Assembly: GCA_905215115.1 (NCBI GenBank)
Contig: CAJMOP010000077.1
Coordinates: 1-9,414 of the forward strand
Length of the DNA stretch: 9,414 bases
DNA from: an uncultured bacterium
GTDB lineage: Bacteria > Actinomycetota > Coriobacteriia > Coriobacteriales > Coriobacteriaceae
Direction: 5' to 3'
The first letter of the stretch is position 1; every line of letters starts with the position of its first letter. The notes beneath the pieces are model-generated. The model searched no databases. It saw nothing but the letters and a program-made list of their open reading frames with translations, and was not told where the DNA came from. A program made the translations under genes and the position numbers. Of the stretch, positions 1 through 5,900 are shown piece after piece.

Positions 1-691
1 AGCTGGGCGCGGTCGTGGCCGACAAGACCGTGCTCAAGATGATGCGCGAGATGGGCATCCGGTGCGGGATACGCCGCCGGGGCTCCCGCCGCCGGTACAG
101 CTCCTACAGGGGGCTCGTGGGAAGCACGTTCGAGAACGTCATCGCGAGGGACTTCGGCGCCGAGGGGCCGTGGCAGAAGCTCGGCACCGACGTCACCGAG
201 TTCAAGGTCGCCGGCGCCAAGGCCTACTGGGCCCCGGTGCTCGACTTCTGCACGAAGGAGATCGTGGCGAGCGACATATCGACCTCGCCGGACCTCGCCC
301 AGCAGCACAGGATGCTCGACCGGCTCCTCGAGGCCCTGCCCGACGGGGCGGCACCGACCATGCACTCGGACATGGGCTGGCAGTACCAGCACGAGTCCTA
401 CACCTCCAGGCTGGAGGGGGCGGGCATCACCCAGAGCATGTCGCGCAAGGGGAACTGCGTCGACAACGCCGCCACCGAGCAGCTCTTCGGCCACGTGAAG
501 GACGAGTTCTACCGCGGCAGGGAGTGGGGCAGCTTCGAGGACTTCAAGCGCGACCTGGAGGAGTACATAGTCCATTGGAACACGCGGCGCAGGCAGGTAA
601 GATTGAAGGGCCTGACGCCGGAGGAGTTCCGGGACCGGGCCCTTGCGGCGTAGTCGCTATTTATTCAGTCCAAGTTTCGGGGCGCAGTTCA
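1..691 (+). mobile_element. Right end of an IS3-family insertion sequence
   Basis: The element contains the transposase above and appears to end at 691. Between the stop codon and 691 lies a likely right terminal inverted repeat, whose last bases are TTTCGGGGCGCAGTTCA; the terminal CA fits the TG...CA ends of IS3 elements. Directly after it, at 694, the sequence joins the second half of a palindromic repeat that occurs complete at 2689-2750, which independently supports a boundary near 691-693. The left end is outside the window, so the inverted repeat pair and target duplication cannot be confirmed here. Confidence 0.75.
3..653 (+). CDS. IS3-family transposase OrfB (DDE integrase core), 5' part outside window
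   Basis: This is the C-terminal part of the catalytic subunit of an IS3-type transposase, which cuts and joins the ends of its own insertion sequence. The frame is open to the left edge, so the true start lies outside; the GTG at 15 is only the first possible start codon inside the window. Counting from that GTG, the retroviral-integrase-like core runs from about residue 55 to 205. Its catalytic triad is visible: Asp59 (GTDVTEF), Asp119 (HSDMGW) and Glu155 (NAATEQLF), with exactly 35 residues between the second and third, the classic DD(35)E spacing. The C-terminus (WNTRRR...LKGLTPEEFR) is also typical. The triad looks intact, so the protein may be functional if its N-terminus and OrfA are present. 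Base composition is clearly more GC-rich than the genes that follow, as expected for an acquired element. Family assignment is confident; the exact IS is not identified. Confidence 0.93.
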   Translation: MGAVVADKTVLKMMREMGIRCGIRRRGSRRRYSSYRGLVGSTFENVIARDFGAEGPWQKLGTDVTEFKVAGAKAYWAPVLDFCTKEIVASDISTSPDLAQQHRMLDRLLEALPDGAAPTMHSDMGWQYQHESYTSRLEGAGITQSMSRKGNCVDNAATEQLFGHVKDEFYRGREWGSFEDFKRDLEEYIVHWNTRRRQVRLKGLTPEEFRDRALAA

Positions 692-693
692 TA

Positions 694-734
694 GGCACCT
701 TTATGGTGGTTTTGCTGACTCGTCCGACCTGTCC
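694..734 (+). repeat. Half copy (A) of the GTGGTGG palindromic repeat, cut by the IS
   Basis: These 41 bases match 2710-2750 at 40 of 41 positions, beginning GGCACCTTT and running through GTGGTTTTGCTGACTCGTCC. Only the 3' arm and tail are present. The complementary AACCACCAC arm is missing because the IS right end sits where the loop would be. The other half is presumably on the far side of the IS. Confidence 0.8.
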
Positions 735-780
735 ATCACGGTGCTTGTGTAATTAACGAGAACACTCATTGTTTTGTAAG

Positions 781-807
781 GACGGCGCTCACGTGCCGTC
801 TTTTTTT
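781..807 (+). terminator. Intrinsic terminator upstream of the sigma factor operon
   Basis: GACGGC at 781-786 pairs with GCCGTC at 795-800 around an 8-nt loop, followed by seven T residues at 801-807. This is a textbook rho-independent terminator for rightward transcription. It would stop read-through from the IS or from a gene beyond it, isolating the sigma factor operon. Confidence 0.85.
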
Positions 808-834
808 GTCAACTTATGCAGTCTCGACCGTGTT
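807..834 (+). promoter_or_regulatory. Candidate ECF-type promoter for the sigma factor operon
   Basis: TGTCAAC at 807-813 followed 15 nt later by CGTGTT at 829-834 resembles the AAC/CGT two-box form of promoters read by ECF sigma factors. It lies immediately after the terminator, and transcription would start about 60 nt before the sigma ATG. If real, it would make the operon autoregulated. It is a pattern match on very short boxes and is therefore weak. Confidence 0.25.
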
Positions 835-898
835 GTATGTAGAGGGACCTCGCGAGACGCCTTCCCTATATCCACCACGACCAATTGGAGGTGACACT

Positions 899-1459
899 AT
901 GCCTGCACGCCGTAACCGCAATAGCACGCTCCGATGCGATGCCGATCAGATCGAGCGGGAAGCAAAGCGCTTGGTCGACACGTATTCCGACCTCATCCTT
1001 CGATTGTGCTATTCGGCCCTTGGATCCGCTGACGACGCTCAAGACATCTGCCAGGACACGCTGATCAAGATTCTCCAACGCACTCAACCGTTCGACTCGC
1101 TCGAACACGAACGTGCTTGGGTGATCCGAGTCGCACTGAACGCATGTCGCGATATCGGCCGTACGCACGCGAATCACCCGGTTGTCGACCTCGATTCGCT
1201 CCCCGATTTCTGCGCACCCGTAACACATACCGAGCAAGAATTCGCGCAACGCGACTGCGCCATTCTTTCCGCTGTCACGGCCCTGCCTCAAGCACAGCGC
1301 ATCGCCATCTTTTTGCACTACTACGCAGGCATGAGCATCAGGGAAATCGCAGACGCCGTTCACGCGACGCCAGCTGCAACCGCCCAGCACCTTAGCCGCG
1401 GACGTGCGTCACTTCGGCTTTCCTTGAAAGGAGACCACAATGACTACGAATTCGAATGA
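899..1459 (+). CDS. ECF-like RNA polymerase sigma factor (sigma-70 family)
   Basis: A 186-residue alternative sigma factor that would direct RNA polymerase to a small set of promoters. Region 2 spans about residues 25-88 (LVDTYSDLILRLCYSALG...DAQDICQDTLIKIL...RAWVIRVALNACRD) and contacts core polymerase and the -10 element. After a short acidic linker, region 4 spans about 123-176 with the helix-turn-helix SIREIADAVHATPAATAQHL that reads the -35 element. Two domains without region 1 or 3 is the ECF layout. The ATG at 899 is chosen because GGAGG at 887-891 lies 7 nt upstream; an upstream TTG at 806 in the same frame has no ribosome binding site. The gene overlaps the next by 20 nt, so the two are translationally coupled, as is usual for a sigma factor and its regulator. 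Its signal and regulon cannot be read from the sequence. Confidence 0.9.
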   Translation: MPARRNRNSTLRCDADQIEREAKRLVDTYSDLILRLCYSALGSADDAQDICQDTLIKILQRTQPFDSLEHERAWVIRVALNACRDIGRTHANHPVVDLDSLPDFCAPVTHTEQEFAQRDCAILSAVTALPQAQRIAIFLHYYAGMSIREIADAVHATPAATAQHLSRGRASLRLSLKGDHNDYEFE

Positions 1460-2570
1460 CTATCGCCACGCCCTGGAGCACATTTCGTTTACCGATAATG
1501 CGAAGCAGCACATGGCAAACTCGATTGCTCAGTCCGTCGCCTCGAGCGATGCGGCGACCGCTCAAAGCAACTTTAATGGCACGCGACGCAAGCCGCGCAT
1601 CGCCCGCCATCCCGTAAGAACAGTCGCTCGCATTGCCGCTGTAACGGCAGTCCTCGCTATCGTCATTGGAGGCGCTGGCACGGCTATGGCAACAGGCGTC
1701 CTGCCGCTTCCTTCTGACATGCTTTCCGACATCTTTGACGGACCTGCTTCTCAAACCGAGATCATCGACCGTATTGGCCGGCCCGTCGGTGCTAGCTGCT
1801 CCAACAACGGAGTCACCGTGACCGCCGACGCCATCATGGGCGACAAGGATATGGTTACCATCGCCTATACGCTTACGTTCGACGATCCCGCTGCCCTGAA
1901 AAAGCTTTCCGAGCCGGGCGAGAACGGAACTATCGCCGGAAGTGTCGATGGAAACGTATACGTTGATGGCGAGCATGGCGGCCAAGGCCAATCATGGCTC
2001 ATTGACAAGAACCCCAATGACTCCAGCATTCAATACTTTGCACAGTTCAGCGTTGAATCACCCGGCCTTATGGGCAGGACCGTCCGCACGCATATCAACT
2101 CTCTCGTTGTGCCACGTGCTGGCAAAGAGCTTCCCGAGTATAAGAAAATACTTACGGGCCCATGGGATCTTAAGTTCCAGCTGAATTACGAAGATACATC
2201 CGTTACGATTCCCGCGCCCAAATCGGTCAACTTTAACGGCACCAAGGCGACGATTCAAGAGGCCACCGTATCCTGCGTTGGCGTTTCAGTCCGCTACAAC
2301 ATAGATCGTTCCATCGAACACGACAACAACAGCGGCAAGATGTCTCAAAACATGGAGGAGTCTATGGATGCCGTTGGCAACATACCCCTCATCGTGACGT
2401 TCAAAGACGGTCATGTTGAGGACGCAACCAGCCACAGCGGCTATTTCGCAAATAAACTGGATAACGGCACCACTGATGTCCACAAGACCTGGCCGTTCTC
2501 GCAAGTTTGTGACACAGACAAGATTGCAAGCGTACAAATTGGCGATACGGTCATTCCCATGAATTCGTAA
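1440..2570 (+). CDS. DUF4179-like single-pass membrane protein, probable anti-sigma factor
   Basis: A 376-residue protein with a cytoplasmic N-terminus of about 60 residues, basic near its end (RRKPRIARHPVR), one hydrophobic segment at about 62-85 (ARIAAVTAVLAIVIGGAGTA), and an extracellular part of about 290 residues. The outer part has the pattern of DUF4179 proteins: GVTVTADAIMGDKDMVTIAYTLTF near residue 125 and a C-terminal KIASVQIGDTVIP strand. In many Firmicutes and some actinobacteria, such proteins are encoded beside an ECF sigma factor and thought to restrain it through the N-terminal part; that role is inferred here from position and topology. The ATG at 1440 has AAAGGAG 6 nt upstream and overlaps the sigma gene by 20 nt. 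No zinc-binding HxxxCxxC motif of the ZAS anti-sigma class is present, so any sigma contact must be of another type. The ligand sensed outside the cell is unknown. Confidence 0.75.
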   Translation: MTTNSNDYRHALEHISFTDNAKQHMANSIAQSVASSDAATAQSNFNGTRRKPRIARHPVRTVARIAAVTAVLAIVIGGAGTAMATGVLPLPSDMLSDIFDGPASQTEIIDRIGRPVGASCSNNGVTVTADAIMGDKDMVTIAYTLTFDDPAALKKLSEPGENGTIAGSVDGNVYVDGEHGGQGQSWLIDKNPNDSSIQYFAQFSVESPGLMGRTVRTHINSLVVPRAGKELPEYKKILTGPWDLKFQLNYEDTSVTIPAPKSVNFNGTKATIQEATVSCVGVSVRYNIDRSIEHDNNSGKMSQNMEESMDAVGNIPLIVTFKDGHVEDATSHSGYFANKLDNGTTDVHKTWPFSQVCDTDKIASVQIGDTVIPMNS

Positions 2571-2688
2571 CGCTACGCGGCTCGTATATGCACCCGGTTC
2601 CGCACTTCGCGTCTAAAGATGCGCTGTCATCGAGCAGCGTGAGCGCAAGGCCGCCCGTATGGTCGGCTGGGAACACCTCGTTGCGCTA

Positions 2689-2750
2689 AAAACCACCACG
2701 AAGGGGACCGGCACCTTTGTGGTGGTTTTGCTGACTCGTCCGACCTGTCC
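2689..2750 (+). repeat. GTGGTGG palindromic repeat, complete copy (B), possible terminator
   Basis: AAAACCACCACGAAGG at 2689-2704 pairs with CCTTTGTGGTGGTTTT at 2714-2729 (16 bp, one G-U), with a 9-nt loop. The arm is followed by the tail GCTGACTCGTCCGACCTGTCC, shared with copy A. It lies 118 nt after the DUF4179 gene and ends in four Ts, so it could end the sigma operon transcript. Its recurrence at 694 and, inverted, at 4397 shows it is a dispersed repeat rather than a one-off terminator. Confidence 0.75.
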
Positions 2751-2754
2751 CAAC

Positions 2755-2821
2755 GGTTTGTCTCAATCTGTAACAGGTAGGGCCCAAATAATCGGTTAGC
2801 TGTTACAGATCGAGACAGACC
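2755..2821. repeat. Palindromic repeat TCTCAATCTGTAACA, copy 1
   Basis: The arms 2755-2776 and 2800-2821 are complementary over 22 bp with two mismatches, around a 23-nt loop (2777-2799). The core unit, TCTCAATCTGTAACAGGTAGG to its partner arm, is 55 nt (2761-2815). A second unit of identical length starts exactly 80 nt later. The pair sits between the 3' ends of the sigma operon (+) and the leu remnant (-). Confidence 0.8.
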
Positions 2822-2836
2822 ACGGATGCTCAGCCG

Positions 2837-2899
2837 AAAATCTCAATCTGTAACAGGTAGGAACGATTTTGCCCCTTAGATGTTACAGATTGAGATATT
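2837..2899. repeat. Palindromic repeat TCTCAATCTGTAACA, copy 2
   Basis: TCTCAATCTGTAACA at 2841-2855 pairs perfectly with TGTTACAGATTGAGA at 2881-2895, and the stem can extend into flanking A/T bases. The first 21 nt and the TTAG before the second arm match copy 1, while the rest of the loop differs. The conserved arms with a diverged loop suggest selection on, or spread of, a hairpin. It ends about 25 nt from the leuB stop codon. Confidence 0.8.
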
Positions 2900-2921
2900 T
2901 GACAGCTTGAATCGGCATCGC

Positions 2922-3564
2922 CTACAGCGCGGCGACGACCTTGTCGCCCATCGTCGTGGTGCCGAGGATCTTATCTGCCGGGGTGTTGACATCGGCGATG
3001 TCACGGGTGCGCCAGCCCTCGTCGAGCACGCGCGCCACGGCGCTCTCGATCCACGCGGCTTGCTCGCCCATGTCGAGCGCGTAGGCCAGCAGCATCGCCA
3101 CCGACAAGATTTGAGCCAGCGGATTGGCCACGCCGAGCCCCGCGATGTCAGGAGCGCTGCCAGCGCTCGGCCCAAACAGCGATACGCCATCATCCAGCGA
3201 GGCAGAGGCAAGCATACCGAGCGATCCGGTAATCTGAGCCGCCTCATCGGACAGGATGTCGCCGAACATGTTCTCCGTCACCACGACGTCAAAGTCTGCC
3301 GGTCGACTGATGAGCTGCATGGCGGCGTTGTCGACGAGCAGGTCCTCAAGCTCCACGTCGGAGTACTCCTCGTCTTGCACGCGATGCACGATCTCGCGCC
3401 ACATGCGGCTCGTCTCCAGCACGTTGCGCTTATCAACGCTCGTCACCTTGCCGCGACGTTTGCGCGCCGCCTCAAATGCCTGGCGCGCAATGCGCTCAAT
3501 CTCGTACTCGCGATACTCCATCACGTCGACCGCACGCTGACCGGCCGCACCCGCAGCGCCCGCG
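2922..3564 (-). pseudogene. leuB: 3-isopropylmalate dehydrogenase remnant (C-terminal part)
   Basis: LeuB oxidises 3-isopropylmalate with NAD+ in leucine synthesis. Only about the last 205 codons remain, from QRAVDVMEYREYEIERIAR (about residue 150 of a normal ~360-residue enzyme) to the usual C-terminus DKILGTTTMGDKVVAAL. This part reads without interruption and keeps the catalytic-site segment VVVTENMFGDILSDEAAQITGS with its paired aspartates, and the NAD-binding GSAPDIAG...GVANPLAQIL. It lacks the N-terminal half of the fold, any start codon context and a ribosome binding site. At its 5' end it runs straight into leuA sequence in a different frame, so no sensible protein is made across the junction. 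The exact junction is ambiguous within about 3540-3565. The good preservation suggests the deletion is recent. Confidence 0.9.
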
Positions 3565-4128
3565 CAGGTCACGGATGCGGGCGCCAAAGTCCCACGGCAT
3601 GTTGTAGCCCATCGTATCGGGGATGTTCACGACCGTGGCACCGGCCTTTACGGCCGCCTCGATAATGCGCACCAGAAACTCCTGATCGGAGCGGCCGGCA
3701 TCCTCGGCATAAAACTCAACATCGTCAACGAACTTGCGAGCATGTTTGACGGCATGGATCGCTCACTCAATTGCCCTTTCCTCAGTCATATGGAGCTTGT
3801 CGCGCAGGTGACTGGTGCTCACACCCAGCCCTGTATGGATACGGGGCCTCTGGGCCGTTTTGAGCGCCTCTGCAGCCACTTCGATATCCCTGTCGACAGC
3901 GCGCGTCAGGCCGCATACCGTGCATCGGTCGCCCGCAATCTTGCCAATCTCCTGTACGGAGCGAAAGTCACCAGGACTCGAGATGGGAAAGCCCGCCTCG
4001 ATAACGTCCACGTTCATGCGCACCAGCTGGCGGGCGATGAAGAGCTTTACCTCGGTATTCATGCTGGCGCCCGGCGACTGCTCACCGTCGCACAGGGTGG
4101 CGTCAAAGATTGTGATTTTGCGGCTTAT
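3565..4128 (-). pseudogene. leuA: 2-isopropylmalate synthase remnant (N-terminal part, multiply inactivated)
   Basis: LeuA condenses acetyl-CoA with 2-oxoisovalerate, the first committed step to leucine. About 188 of roughly 520 codons remain: RKITIFDATLCDGEQSPG, then VDVIEAGFPISSPGDF, then ARKFVDDVEFYAEDAGRSD, then NIPDTMGYNMPWDFGARIRDL. Four defects are visible. An intact Shine-Dalgarno (CAGGAGG, 4134-4140) sits 5 nt before ATA (4126-4128) where ATG is expected. The conserved LRDGEQ motif reads LCDGEQ (codon 13, TGC). Codon 122 is an in-frame TGA (3763-3765), after which homology continues in the same frame. At about 3565 the gene is fused to leuB, losing the metal-binding HxH motif and the whole regulatory domain. 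The point changes fit C-to-T or G-to-A transitions. Confidence 0.93.
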
Positions 4129-4190
4129 ATGTTCCTCCTGATTGACCGTTTTATGACAGATGGCTTTCAGGAGAGAGAGAAGGCCTAGAG

Positions 4191-4250
4191 ATAGAAAATA
4201 CCCGTGTCGCTCATCACGCCTGAAAGCGGCAGACGATAGCGCACCCGGGT
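4191..4250 (-). terminator. Candidate transcription attenuator between leader peptide and leuA
   Basis: Read on the - strand, ACCCG (from 4250) pairs with CGGGT, CGCT pairs with AGCG further in, and an inner TGCC/GGCG helix caps the structure, followed by TATTTTCT. This makes a long imperfect hairpin with a short U-rich tail, in the place where an amino-acid attenuator terminator belongs: after the leader peptide stop and before the leuA ribosome binding site. The competing antiterminator was not worked out in detail. Confidence 0.5.
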
Positions 4251-4280
4251 ACAACAAATCGTTATAGCGAGATTACAACC

Positions 4281-4340
4281 CTAGCGCGCTATCCAATCTA
4301 GTAGCGCTATGCCTAGGAGCTGTTGCGTGTTCTTAAACAT
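4281..4340 (-). CDS. Leucine operon leader peptide (attenuator sensor)
   Basis: A 19-codon open frame, MFKNTQQLLGIALLDWIAR, starts at ATG 4338-4340 with a GGGAG ribosome binding site just upstream and stops at TAG (4281-4283), about 150 nt before the leuA start position. It contains two Leu-Leu pairs (CTC CTA and CTA CTA) plus two ATA Ile codons. Three of the four leucine codons are CTA, usually rare in GC-rich actinobacteria, so ribosome stalling would report leucine shortage. This is the classic architecture of attenuation: a leader peptide rich in the end product, followed by a hairpin and the biosynthetic genes. Here the sensor has outlived the genes it controlled. The call rests on position and leucine content rather than on similarity, since such peptides share little sequence. 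Confidence 0.75.
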   Translation of the reverse strand: MFKNTQQLLGIALLDWIAR

Positions 4341-4396
4341 GTTGGGCTCCCTTCGGCCTCGGGTAGTACTACATCGCGCTAAAGTACAACACGAGT

Positions 4397-4445
4397 AAAA
4401 CCACCACAAGGGTGCCTGTCCCCTTCGTGGTGGTTTCGTTGACTC
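4397..4445 (-). repeat. GTGGTGG palindromic repeat, copy C (inverted relative to copy B)
   Basis: AAACCACCACAAGGG (4398-4412) pairs with CCCTTCGTGGTGGTTT (4421-4436) with a one-base bulge. The loop TGCCTGTC is close to the reverse complement of the copy B loop, so this copy lies in the opposite orientation. It sits 57 nt upstream of the leader peptide ATG, where a promoter for the leu operon would be expected. I see no convincing -35/-10 pair around it. Confidence 0.75.
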
Positions 4446-4456
4446 AAAAGCAAGAG

Positions 4457-4491
4457 ACCCGGTCCTGCGCAGGGCAGAACCGGGTTTCTTT
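4457..4491. terminator. Terminator after rplA, possibly bidirectional
   Basis: ACCCGGTCCTGC (4457-4468) pairs with GCAGAACCGGGT (4474-4485): a 12-bp stem with one G-U and a 5-nt loop. It lies about 40 nt after the rplA stop, so it should end the rpmG-to-rplA transcript. The T-rich tail is better on the + side (TTTCTTT) than on the - side (CTCTTGCTTTT). Confidence 0.75.
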
Positions 4492-4526
4492 AGCAATGCT
4501 TGCTTTGCTCAGGCAGTAACTAAAAG

Positions 4527-5234
4527 TTACTCAGCCAGGAAGTCGCGCTGGACAGCGGGATCGACCTTGACGCCAGGGCCCATGGTGGAAGACACGGAGA
4601 TGGACTTGACGTACTTGCCCTTAGCAGAAGAGGGCTTGACGCGCAGGATCTCGGTGTACAGGGCAGCGTAGTTCTCGACGAGCTGCTGCTCAGAGAAGGA
4701 CTTCTTGCCCAGGGGCACGTGGCAGATGCCGTAACGGTCGGCGCGGTACTCAACGCGGCCAGCCTTGAGCTCGGAAACCATCTTGGCGACGTCCATGGTC
4801 ACGGTGCCGAGCTTGGGGTTCGGCATGAGGCCACGGGGACCAAGGATCTTACCGATGCGGCCAACCTTGGCCATCATGTTCGGCGTAGCGATAGCGGCGT
4901 CGAAGTTGATCTCGCCCTTCTGGATCTGGGCGACGAGCTCGTCGGAACCGATGATGTCGGCGCCGGCGGCCTCGGCCTCGCGGGCCTTCTCGCCCTCGGC
5001 GAAGACGGCAACACGAACGGTCTTGCCGGTGCCGTGGGGCAGGGAGATGGAGCCACGGATGTTCTGGTCAGCCTTACGAGTATCGATGCCCAGACGGAAG
5101 TGGGCCTCGACGGTCTCGTCGAACTTGGCGGTGTCGAGCTCCTTGATGAGCTTGGCAGCCTGAAGGGGGGTGTAGAGCGTGGCGCGGTCGATCTTCTCGG
5201 CAGCGGCGTTATAGCTCTTACCATGCTTAGCCAT
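4527..5234 (-). CDS. rplA: 50S ribosomal protein L1
   Basis: L1 binds helices 76-78 of 23S rRNA and forms the mobile stalk that helps expel deacylated tRNA from the E site; it also usually represses its own mRNA. The 235 residues match the family length. The typical start (KHGKSYNAAAEKID), the DTAKFDETVEAHFRLGIDTRKADQNIRGS segment, and the RNA-binding NPKLGTVT and VEYRADRYGICHVPLGKKSF are all present. Two ATGs lie 6 nt apart. The second (5234, MAKHGK) is chosen because AGGAGG at 5243-5248 is 8 nt from it but only 2 nt from the first at 5240. The gene follows rplK after a 117-nt structured spacer and is last in the cluster; rplJ-rplL do not follow directly. The upstream structure at 5249-5276 suggests feedback control by L1 itself. 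Confidence 0.98.
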   Translation of the reverse strand: MAKHGKSYNAAAEKIDRATLYTPLQAAKLIKELDTAKFDETVEAHFRLGIDTRKADQNIRGSISLPHGTGKTVRVAVFAEGEKAREAEAAGADIIGSDELVAQIQKGEINFDAAIATPNMMAKVGRIGKILGPRGLMPNPKLGTVTMDVAKMVSELKAGRVEYRADRYGICHVPLGKKSFSEQQLVENYAALYTEILRVKPSSAKGKYVKSISVSSTMGPGVKVDPAVQRDFLAE

Positions 5235-5248
5235 GTGCATTACCTCCT

Positions 5249-5276
5249 GTGGTTAAACGGGCGTGAGCCCTCCCAC
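5249..5276 (-). promoter_or_regulatory. Putative L1 autoregulatory RNA site, 23S rRNA mimic, next to rplA SD
   Basis: In the mRNA sense the pieces are GUGG, GA, GGGC, UCAC, GCCC, GUUUAA, CCAC: two 4-bp helices separated by an asymmetric loop (GA opposite GUUUAA) and capped by UCAC. The L1 site of E. coli 23S rRNA has the same plan, GGUGG-GA-GGCU with a long purine-containing opposite strand closed by ACCACC. Known L1 operator mRNAs copy it. The last C touches the AGGAGG of rplA, so bound L1 would block initiation. The fold was drawn by hand. Confidence 0.6.
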
Positions 5277-5284
5277 ATCGTATC

Positions 5285-5332
5285 GTGTGCCCTATTGCAC
5301 ACATTTAACGGGCGCCCCGGTCGGAGCACCCG
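5285..5332 (-). other. Two hairpins in the rplK-rplA spacer
   Basis: A 10-bp stem with two G-U pairs (5323-5332 with 5309-5318, loop GACC in the mRNA sense) lies just after rplK. A perfect 6-bp stem GTGTGC/GCACAC (5285-5302) follows. Neither has a U-run, so they are more likely mRNA stability or processing structures, or part of the L1 leader, than terminators. Confidence 0.5.
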
Positions 5333-5351
5333 TCGTTACCATAAGAAATCG

Positions 5352-5780
5352 CTACTCAGCGATGGTGACGCCCATGGAACGGGCGGTACCGGCGATGATC
5401 TTCTTAGCGGCGTCAATGTCGTTGGCATTGAGGTCCGGCATCTTGATCTCGGCGATCTTGGTGAGCTGCTCCTGGGAGAGCTGACCAACCTTGTCAGCCT
5501 GCGGCTTAGCGGAACCAGACTTGAGGTTCAGCTCCTTCTTGATGAGGTGAGCCGCCGGCGGGGTCTTGGTGATGAAGGAGAAGGACTTATCCTCGTAGAC
5601 AGAGATCTCAACGGGGATGATGTCGCCCTTCTTGTCCTGCGTCTCGGCGTTAAAGGCCTGGCAGAACTGCATGATGTTCACGCCAGCAGCGCCCAGGGCG
5701 GGGCCGACGGGAGGAGCGGGGTTAGCTGCACCAGCAGGAATCTGGAGCTTAATGACGTTGGCAACCTTCTTCTCAGCCAT
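5352..5780 (-). CDS. rplK: 50S ribosomal protein L11
   Basis: L11 binds the GTPase-associated centre of 23S rRNA (helices 43/44) and is needed for stringent-response signalling by Rel. At 142 residues it has the normal length. The N-terminal domain carries the proline-rich IPAGAANPAPPVGPALGAAGVNIMQFCQAFN and the C-terminal rRNA-binding domain carries FSFITKTPPAAHLIKKEL and KKIIAGTARSMGV. The start is placed at 5780 (MAEKK) rather than at the ATG 6 nt upstream, because AAAGGA directly abuts the upstream ATG but is 6 nt from this one. It lies 120 nt after nusG and heads the L11-L1 pair. Nothing in it is unusual. Confidence 0.98.
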   Translation of the reverse strand: MAEKKVANVIKLQIPAGAANPAPPVGPALGAAGVNIMQFCQAFNAETQDKKGDIIPVEISVYEDKSFSFITKTPPAAHLIKKELNLKSGSAKPQADKVGQLSQEQLTKIAEIKMPDLNANDIDAAKKIIAGTARSMGVTIAE

Positions 5781-5900
5781 GGTCATTCCTTTCGAATCAC
5801 GAGTGTGAAGTACTTGCTATATCGTAAGCACGCACGTGTTAGAAGCACTCCTGAGATGAGCAGTCACAGAAGAAGCACGCTCGCGCGAACGGACGAAAAC

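Noticed and set aside
806..898. An N-terminally extended sigma factor starting at TTG 806
   Set aside because: That start lies in the U-tract of a terminator and has no ribosome binding site, while ATG 899 has GGAGG at ideal spacing.
2618..2750. A possible C-terminal gene fragment reading IEQRERKAARMVGWEHLVAL
   Set aside because: The frame looks protein-like but has no start, is short and reads on into the palindromic repeat; I cannot name a family.
2880..3665. A 261-codon open frame on the + strand over the leuB remnant
   Set aside because: The - strand reading is clearly LeuB; this is its shadow. The same holds for 3742-4188 opposite leuA.
4191..4500. A T-box riboswitch upstream of leuA
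   Set aside because: No TGGNACCGCG-type T-box sequence or specifier stem is visible; the leader peptide explains leucine control better.
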